Below are positions 58,313 to 64,000 of a stretch of DNA of 64,000 nt, piece by piece. Source of the DNA: Chitinophaga deserti (GTDB lineage Bacteria; Bacteroidota; Bacteroidia; Chitinophagales; Chitinophagaceae); the NCBI RefSeq assembly GCF_003149455.1, contig NZ_QFFK01000002.1, forward strand, positions 1-64,000, read 5' to 3'. The notes beneath the pieces were generated by a model. That model had not been told where the DNA came from, ran no database searches, and saw only the letters and a list, made by a program, of their open reading frames with translations. Position numbers and translations under genes: made by a program. The first letter of the stretch is position 1; each line of letters opens with the position of its first letter.

Positions 58313-60757
58313 TTATTCCACGTTTATAGTTATGGACTGATTATCGTTGGCCAGCGTCAACGTTTTTACAACGCATTTCACGACAGGATTGGCCACACCC
58401 TGCGGATCGAAGCGCGATACCGGCTGTACTGCTACCCAGCTTCCCGCATCCAGTTTTCTTTCTGCCCCGTTTACCTTCGCAACATCTTTCCCAAATCCAT
58501 GCAATACGAGTTGTATATGCCGGAAGTGAGAAGCCGTGCCGCTGACGGGCTTCTCCAATGTAAGATTCCCATCAGCAGGCCGGTAATCGATCACGCGCCG
58601 GTAGCTCGCGCCTTTTTCATAAGCATATGTTTCACCATCATCTTCATAATATTCAAACCTGTTGTTGCGGTTGCCTTTATAAACATGCAGGAACAGCGTG
58701 TCCGAAGGTTTTTCCGCCGTGGTTTGCACCAGCGACTGCATGGGGATAATACTGCTCTCCCGGATATATACCGGAAGGGTATGCATCCCCAGCGTCAGCA
58801 TTTTCTCCTGTCCGCCGGTGGCAACAGTATCGTTGTAGAGATTATACCAGGTGCCGGGCGGCAGATATACGGGGGCGTAAGGCTGCTTACTGTCGAAAGG
58901 GGCCACCATAATACCATCGCCCAGGAGAAACTGGTTCTGGAACCGGGGATCGTATACGAGCGGGTCGTGCGTCCAGCCTATGGCGAGGGTTCGCATCAGC
59001 GGCATACCTGTTACGGAGGCTTCATGAAAACCGGAATAGAGGTAAGGCAGCAGGCGGTAGCGCAGGTTGATGTAGTTCCGCGCAATCTCCAGCACTTCTT
59101 CCCCGAAAGCCCATGGCTCCGCAGATTTGGTGTTGATGCCGGTATGACTGCGGCAGTACGGTAAAAACGCCCCCAGCTGAATCCAGCGGGCATAAAGTGC
59201 AGGAGAGCCATTACCCGTAAACCCGCCGATGTCCATACCCGAAAAAGCCACACCGCTGAGGCCAAGACTGTTCATAAGCCGTACACCCAGCAGCATATGA
59301 TCATCTTCCGCACGGTTATCACCGGTCCAGATGGCGGTATAACGCTGCAGGCCGGCGTATCCTGCGCGGGTAAGGAGGAAGGGCCGCCTGCCCTGCATGG
59401 ATGCGCGGGCGCCCTCATAACTGGCCTGCACCATGGCAAGTCCGTATACATTATGCGCCTGGCGGTGCGTGGCCGACCTTCCTTCAAAATCGAACAGCAC
59501 ATTGTCGGGCATATTCTGCCCCCAGGTAGCAATCTCATTCATATCGTTCCACAATCCATCCACACCGGCTGCCGTAAAACTCTTCACCTGCTCTTTCCAC
59601 CAGTTGCGGCCTTTCGGACCCGTGAAGTCAGGAAAGTGGCACCAGCCTGGCCATACCTGGCCGGTGTAATATTGTCCGTCGGAATATTTGATGAAAATAT
59701 CTTCCTTCTTACCGCTTTCATAAGCATGGTATCCTGCTTCGGTTTTAATACCGGGGTCAACGATCACGGTAGTACGGAAGCCCATTTTACGCAGCCGGGC
59801 ATTCATACCTGCAGGATCGGGGAAGCGTAGCTTATTCCAGGTAAATAATTTGTACGCGTCCATGTAGTGGATATCGAGCGTAATACCATCTGCAGGTATC
59901 TGCTTTTCCCGCATGGTTTGTGCGATCCGCATTACTTCCGCCTCCGGGTAGTAGCTATAACGGTTTTGCTGATAACCCAGGCTCCATAACGGCGGCATGT
60001 GCATACGCCCCGTTAGCCAGGTATATGCAGTGATGATGCCCGATACTTCGGGGTGGTGGATGAAGTAATAATTCATTTCACCGCTGTTGGCAGAAAAAGA
60101 AGCGAAGCGGTTGTTGCTGGCGCCGAAGTTGAAATTCGTGCGGTAGCTGTTATCGAAAAACAGGCCGTAGCTTTTGCCGTGATGGATGCCGATGTAAAAA
60201 GGAATGGTGGCGTAGATGGGGTCCTGGTTAACGGTGTACCCGAATGCATCGGTGTTCCAGTTGGTGTAGGAGCTGCCCCGCCTGTCGAGGTTACCGGTTT
60301 TTTCTCCAAGCCCTATAAACCGTTCCCCATCCTGCATGGTTTTATAGGCAGTTACCTCTTCCCCTATCCATGAGGTGCCAAGGCCCGGTTCATCTGCCTG
60401 TAATACTTCACCGCTTTTTGTGAGGAAGGTGATGGAAAAAGGCTGCTTACCGATGCGCGTTACGAGCGAATCGGTTTCCAGCTTAATCTCATCAGCATTC
60501 TGGGTAATGACGGGCGCAAAGTTTTTAGGAGTGGCTACCACTGCGTAGGAAAAATCTTTCTCCAATGCCTGCCTGTTCATCCGTACACGAACCACGTTAT
60601 GCGACCATGCCGTTACTTCCGCACTGGCATTAGCTGCCTTGATGCGGATGGTTTGACCCGTGATCTTCACATCGGTCACATTCCCTGGGGTTACCACCTG
60701 CTGCGCCGCTGCAGTAACGGCTGTCAGGAGGCAAAAGCAAATCATTCTGCCGGTCAT
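58313..60757 (-). CDS. Glycoside hydrolase family 31 (alpha-glucosidase-type)
   Basis: Secreted or periplasmic alpha-glycosidase of about 814 residues. The start at 60757 gives a signal peptide (MTGRMICFCLLTAVTAAAQ); the frame extends 15 codons upstream without purpose. An N-terminal beta-sandwich domain (about 25-230) precedes the (beta/alpha)8 catalytic barrel. The barrel carries the nucleophile Asp in DGLWNDMNEIATW (about 395-407), the acid/base Asp in AIWTGDNRAEDDH (about 475-487) and GLSGVAFSGMDIGGFTG. C-terminal beta domains follow, one a DUF5110-like segment (RFEYYEDDGETYAYEKG). It is the last gene of a susC-susD-GH31 locus, suggesting alpha-glucan (starch, maltodextrin or related) use. 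Confidence 0.95.
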   Translation of the reverse strand: MTGRMICFCLLTAVTAAAQQVVTPGNVTDVKITGQTIRIKAANASAEVTAWSHNVVRVRMNRQALEKDFSYAVVATPKNFAPVITQNADEIKLETDSLVTRIGKQPFSITFLTKSGEVLQADEPGLGTSWIGEEVTAYKTMQDGERFIGLGEKTGNLDRRGSSYTNWNTDAFGYTVNQDPIYATIPFYIGIHHGKSYGLFFDNSYRTNFNFGASNNRFASFSANSGEMNYYFIHHPEVSGIITAYTWLTGRMHMPPLWSLGYQQNRYSYYPEAEVMRIAQTMREKQIPADGITLDIHYMDAYKLFTWNKLRFPDPAGMNARLRKMGFRTTVIVDPGIKTEAGYHAYESGKKEDIFIKYSDGQYYTGQVWPGWCHFPDFTGPKGRNWWKEQVKSFTAAGVDGLWNDMNEIATWGQNMPDNVLFDFEGRSATHRQAHNVYGLAMVQASYEGARASMQGRRPFLLTRAGYAGLQRYTAIWTGDNRAEDDHMLLGVRLMNSLGLSGVAFSGMDIGGFTGNGSPALYARWIQLGAFLPYCRSHTGINTKSAEPWAFGEEVLEIARNYINLRYRLLPYLYSGFHEASVTGMPLMRTLAIGWTHDPLVYDPRFQNQFLLGDGIMVAPFDSKQPYAPVYLPPGTWYNLYNDTVATGGQEKMLTLGMHTLPVYIRESSIIPMQSLVQTTAEKPSDTLFLHVYKGNRNNRFEYYEDDGETYAYEKGASYRRVIDYRPADGNLTLEKPVSGTASHFRHIQLVLHGFGKDVAKVNGAERKLDAGSWVAVQPVSRFDPQGVANPVVKCVVKTLTLANDNQSITINVE

Positions 60758-60838
60758 ATCGTGCTTGTTTTTGTGCAAAAAGAATCCAGCAGAGGGCGGC
60801 ATTACCGCCCCCTGCCTGGATATTTTCCTGTTCAGTCT

Positions 60839-62392
60839 TTACTTGGTATATCCCGGATTCTGTTTCAGATTGGGGTTAACAGCCAGATCATTTACAGGTA
60901 TGGGAAACAGGAGATTTTTAGGATCATCGCTTGGCTTGAGCTGCCACGGCTCCAGGAACTTACCGAACCGGATGAGATCCTGCCGGCGCCATCCTTCCCA
61001 ATACAATTCACGGCCGCGTTCATCCAGCAGGTTAGCCAGTGTAAGGGTAACGAATGGTGTAGCTCCACGTTTTACACGCAGCTGGTTAACAATGGCCAGG
61101 CCGGCACCGCTGCCGGTACGCAGCAGGGCTTCCGCTTTCATGAGCATTACATCGCCCAGCCTGAAAAACACCCAGTCGTTACTTCCGTTGTTGCTGTTAT
61201 GACCACCGTCGGTCACCATATCCGGCGGATATTTTACCACACGGATGCCTTTGATCTCCAGGTCGGTTCCGGCTTCGGAAAGCTTCAGATCGCGGGTAAA
61301 GGCGAGGTTGTTGCCTTTACGGTCTTTCAGCGCATTCCCGTTCTTGTCAAACTGCTGGCCGATCAGGAAGCCAACACGGGTGCCGCTTACATCCGTCACA
61401 CCAGCATATGCAACACCACGGCGGGTGTCGGTAGCTTCAAACTTATCGTAGAAATCAGATGTGGTGGCGAAACCATTCCAGCCACTGGGCAGTTGATGGT
61501 AGTGCAAGGTGGGCGCCCAATGGCAAAAGGCAGCATTACCCGCGCGGATGGTACTCAGGCCGGGACCATTCTGCTGCGTGAAAATATTTTCGGTACCAAT
61601 TACATCGTTATTATACGCCAGGTTATCAAAGTAATTATTTGCCAGGCTGTACCTGCCGGAACCAATGATCTGATCGGCCAGGGTTATCACCTGCTGCATG
61701 TCTGCAGCATCAAACGTGGGAGCCGCCCGGTTCAGGAAAGCGCCTTTGTTGAGATAACATTTCATGAGCAGCGTACGGCCTGCGTCTTTATTGGCCGTCC
61801 ATGCCTTTACCGCGCCTGCACGCTCAGGCAGGTCGGGAATGATGGCATTCAGCTCGGCGATAATGAAAGCGATCGCATCTGATGCACTCAGCACTTTAGG
61901 AGGAAGCAGCAGGTTTTCATTAGGCTCCCGGTAAGGTACCTGCCCCCATCCGTCGAGTGTTGAAAACATACAGAGTGCGCGGATAAAGCGTGCCTCGGCA
62001 GCCTGCTGTTTGGATGGCTGGAAGTTCAGTACGTTGGTAGCCGAAAACTGCAGCAGCAGCAGGTTGGTAAACGTAGCCTGGATCATGGAATGCTCAGGCG
62101 TCCAGGTATGGAGCTTCAGGGAACGCCATACACCATTATCGTCCCAGTCGCCACCGCGTGTGGGTGCAACCGCCTCGTCTGACGGCATTTCCTGCAGGGC
62201 CCAGAAGTTAGACTGGTCCTGGTAGGGCAGCTGCATATCGTTATAAGCATTAATCAGCAGCGAGTTTACTTTGATCACTTTTTCAGCCTGAGACCGTTCC
62301 AGTGTGGAACCCAGTTTTTCATCGAGCTTGGTACAGCCACCAAGTGCAAGGGCCGACAGGGCGAGGATGGATACTTTTTTATGTAAATGCAT
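60839..62392 (-). CDS. SusD/RagB-family nutrient-binding lipoprotein
   Basis: Surface glycan-binding lipoprotein of 517 residues. Signal and lipobox MHLHKKVSILALSALALGGCTKLDEKL (Cys20) precede TPR-like helices (AEARFIRALCMFSTLDGWGQVPYRE, about 132-156) and the C-terminal SusD region (LLDERGRELYWEGWRRQDLIRFGKFLEPW, about 458-486; final IPVNDLAVNPNLKQNPGY). The genes run susC, then 24 bases, then susD, then 81 bases, then GH31, all on the minus strand. Confidence 0.95.
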   Translation of the reverse strand: MHLHKKVSILALSALALGGCTKLDEKLGSTLERSQAEKVIKVNSLLINAYNDMQLPYQDQSNFWALQEMPSDEAVAPTRGGDWDDNGVWRSLKLHTWTPEHSMIQATFTNLLLLQFSATNVLNFQPSKQQAAEARFIRALCMFSTLDGWGQVPYREPNENLLLPPKVLSASDAIAFIIAELNAIIPDLPERAGAVKAWTANKDAGRTLLMKCYLNKGAFLNRAAPTFDAADMQQVITLADQIIGSGRYSLANNYFDNLAYNNDVIGTENIFTQQNGPGLSTIRAGNAAFCHWAPTLHYHQLPSGWNGFATTSDFYDKFEATDTRRGVAYAGVTDVSGTRVGFLIGQQFDKNGNALKDRKGNNLAFTRDLKLSEAGTDLEIKGIRVVKYPPDMVTDGGHNSNNGSNDWVFFRLGDVMLMKAEALLRTGSGAGLAIVNQLRVKRGATPFVTLTLANLLDERGRELYWEGWRRQDLIRFGKFLEPWQLKPSDDPKNLLFPIPVNDLAVNPNLKQNPGYTK

Positions 62393-62416
62393 GATAATCT
62401 GTTTTAAGGAACTGAA

Positions 62417-64000
62417 TTAGAAGGAAACACCAATACTCATCATAATGCTCCGGGCAGTAGGGTACGGGATGTACTCGATACCGAAGGAGTTTACACCATT
62501 CACATTTTTATCCGTATTCACCTCAGGGTCGAAGCCGGTGTATTTGGTGATCACGAAAAGGTTTTGTCCTGTGAGGGAAAGACTCAGGTTCCTGAAGTTC
62601 TTACCCACATCCCCGAAGGAATAGCTGATGGTAGCATTCGTCAGTTTCAGGAAGTTGCCGCTTTCGAGATAGCGGGTAGAAGTAGCGATGGGGTTGGAAG
62701 TGCTTTCGTTATTACCCATCAGCTCTTTGGCAATGTTGCGCGAAGAAAGGTTGTTGACAGTGAGTACGGTGTTGGCGGTGTTGTTATAGATCTTATGACC
62801 AAATGCTCCATTAAAGTTCACCCCGAAATACCATTTCTTAATGCTGAGATCGGTAGTGATGCCAAGGAGGGTACGTGGGTTGGGATCGCCGCTGTAAAAC
62901 ATTTTTGTATCACCGCCTTCATATTCGCTGATACCGTCTTTATTCAGCCCGTTCCATTTCCGGATGTAAAACACGTTAAGCGGATAGCCATTGGCAAAGC
63001 GCTGCACGGTAGCTCCGGAAACACCCTGACCACTGATGGCACCTGTCAGCACATCCGGACCTTCATAATTCTGCAGTTCGTTTTTCATGAATGCTGCATT
63101 CACACCCAGGTTCCATAACACATCTTTACCGCGCACGATTTCTCCGCGCAATGCCAGCTCCACACCTTTGTTAAGGATCTCACCGGGCATATTACGCCAT
63201 ACATTGGCTGCAGGGCCGGGGCCGGTGGCGATGAAGTTGAACAACAGATCAGAAGTCTTTTTATGGAAGTAATCCACGCTGCCGGAAACACGGCCGCTGA
63301 GAATGGAGAAGTCTACACCGGCATTCAGCTGAGCGGATTTTTCCCATTTAAGATCAGGGTTAGCTGCGTTGATCTGGCGCGAGCCTCCACCACCTGTGAG
63401 CATAAACTGCTCCTGTGCAGCCCCTGCAGGGAATTCCTGGTTACCCGTGATACCCCAGCCCGCGCGGATGGCCAGCTGCTGTATAAACGAATTGCCTTTC
63501 AGGAAATCTTCTTCAGAAAGGTTCCACTTGGCGGCGAAAGAAGGGAAGTAGCCATAACGGTTGTTCTCCCCGAATTTATTAGAGCCGTCTGCACGAATAG
63601 TTGCTGTCAGCAGGTATTTATCGTGCAGGTTAGCGGTAACGCGGCCAAAAATGGATTGCAGTTCAGATTTAGGCTGTACGTTGGCAGAAATGAAAGTATT
63701 GCTCTGCAAGGGATCCTGCAGAATGCTTGTGTAAGGCAGCGCATCGGTACTGAAACCTCTTGCGCCAATATCGGTGGTCTTGTACTGGAAATCCTGGTAT
63801 TCGTACCCTACCACTGCTCCCAGGTGGAAGGCCTCCGTAATCTGCTTATTGTAGTTGAGGGTATGGGAAAACAGTTTGGTGATCAGTTCCGCATTGCCAT
63901 AATAAGCCTGTCCGAGGTCTTTCACACCATTAATATTGATCCACGATTGAATCTGTGTACGGCGGATACCTGTTTGGCGGTTGATCGAGAACAGGAAGCG
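62417..64000 (-). CDS. SusC/RagA-family TonB-linked outer-membrane transporter, C-terminal part
   Basis: The frame continues without a stop to the right edge, so only the C-terminal barrel (about 527 residues) is in the window. The visible part is typical SusC: AVVGYEYQDFQY, FGRVTANLHDKYLLTATIRADGSNKFGENNRYGYFPSFAAKWNLSEEDFL, VSGSVDYFHKKTSDLLF, the terminal ARSIMMSIGVSF strand and the FDPEVNTDKN motif. The GTG at 63925 is internal, not the start. The STN, regulatory and plug domains would lie beyond 64000. Confidence 0.95.
   Translation of the reverse strand, partial: RFLFSINRQTGIRRTQIQSWININGVKDLGQAYYGNAELITKLFSHTLNYNKQITEAFHLGAVVGYEYQDFQYKTTDIGARGFSTDALPYTSILQDPLQSNTFISANVQPKSELQSIFGRVTANLHDKYLLTATIRADGSNKFGENNRYGYFPSFAAKWNLSEEDFLKGNSFIQQLAIRAGWGITGNQEFPAGAAQEQFMLTGGGGSRQINAANPDLKWEKSAQLNAGVDFSILSGRVSGSVDYFHKKTSDLLFNFIATGPGPAANVWRNMPGEILNKGVELALRGEIVRGKDVLWNLGVNAAFMKNELQNYEGPDVLTGAISGQGVSGATVQRFANGYPLNVFYIRKWNGLNKDGISEYEGGDTKMFYSGDPNPRTLLGITTDLSIKKWYFGVNFNGAFGHKIYNNTANTVLTVNNLSSRNIAKELMGNNESTSNPIATSTRYLESGNFLKLTNATISYSFGDVGKNFRNLSLSLTGQNLFVITKYTGFDPEVNTDKNVNGVNSFGIEYIPYPTARSIMMSIGVSF

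Noticed and set aside
58199-59164. A 321-codon plus-strand frame overlapping the GH31 gene end
   Set aside because: It starts in the 11-nt array, runs through the GH31 terminator and is antisense to conserved GH31 C-terminal domains.
60599-61882. A 427-codon plus-strand open frame spanning the end of the SusD gene and the start of the GH31 gene
   Set aside because: It crosses two well-supported minus-strand genes and has no recognisable content.
1-64000. Horizontal-transfer boundaries or integrated mobile elements
   Set aside because: No integrase, transposase, phage gene or clear composition break is visible; the tRNA array has no adjacent integrase or direct repeat of a tRNA 3' end that I could find.

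Overview
The window reads as chromosomal DNA of a Bacteroidota, most likely a Chitinophaga-like member of the Chitinophagaceae. The grounds are two SusC/SusD pairs with glycoside hydrolases, a FecR/ECF-sigma regulatory pair, type IX secretion (T9SS) accessory genes with a giant type B-CTD surface protein, DUF4974 and STN domains, Bacteroidota-type -7 boxes (TAnnTTTG) in front of several starts, and few Shine-Dalgarno sequences. I see no transposase, integrase, CRISPR array or rRNA.

Layout. 0-3.6 kb: PfkB-type sugar kinase, MATE exporter, small lipoprotein. 3.7-22.6 kb (minus strand): a T9SS surface-adhesin cassette made of a 5263-residue secreted protein (11 discoidin-like modules, about 38 Ig-like modules, FN3, type B C-terminal domain), a PorP/SprF-like outer-membrane protein and a PorE-like TPR/propeller/OmpA protein. 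22.6-27.4 kb: a regulatory-looking intergenic region full of TTCATT direct repeats, a large STAND/NACHT-like NTPase, a membrane transglutaminase-like protein and Dps. 27.7-33.2 kb: double-OmpA protein, SDR oxidoreductase, TonB-receptor-like beta-barrel. 33.2-39.6 kb: the compact SpoIIM / DUF4129 / DUF4350 / MoxR / DUF58 operon with a divergent RDD protein. 39.6-42.1 kb: ECF sigma factor overlapping a membrane-anchored beta-barrel protein, then a small secreted Cys/Pro peptide. 42.2-52.4 kb: a polysaccharide utilisation locus (nagA, SusD, SusC with STN domain, FecR, divergent sigma factor, GH9). 52.5-57 kb: L,D-transpeptidase, lipoprotein, LytTR protein, S41 peptidase, membrane AraC regulator. 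57.1-57.9 kb: a small-RNA zone with a 30-codon ORF, a structured RNA and four tRNA or tRNA-like genes. 58.3-64 kb: a second utilisation locus (GH31, SusD, partial SusC), probably for alpha-glucans.

The least explained features are three tail-to-tail intergenic regions (about 0.1, 27.5 and 58.1 kb) that carry degenerate arrays with a strict 11-nt period. Two of them are preceded by an identical bipartite element, CTGTAAAGC-N10-ATAAGACACTAT. Two have near-identical terminators beside them. The tRNA array is also unusual: its His and Pro members are near-copies of each other with switched anticodons and acceptor stems, and the two tRNA-like elements between them look unable to decode normally.

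All family assignments come from reading motifs in the translations; no database search was run.
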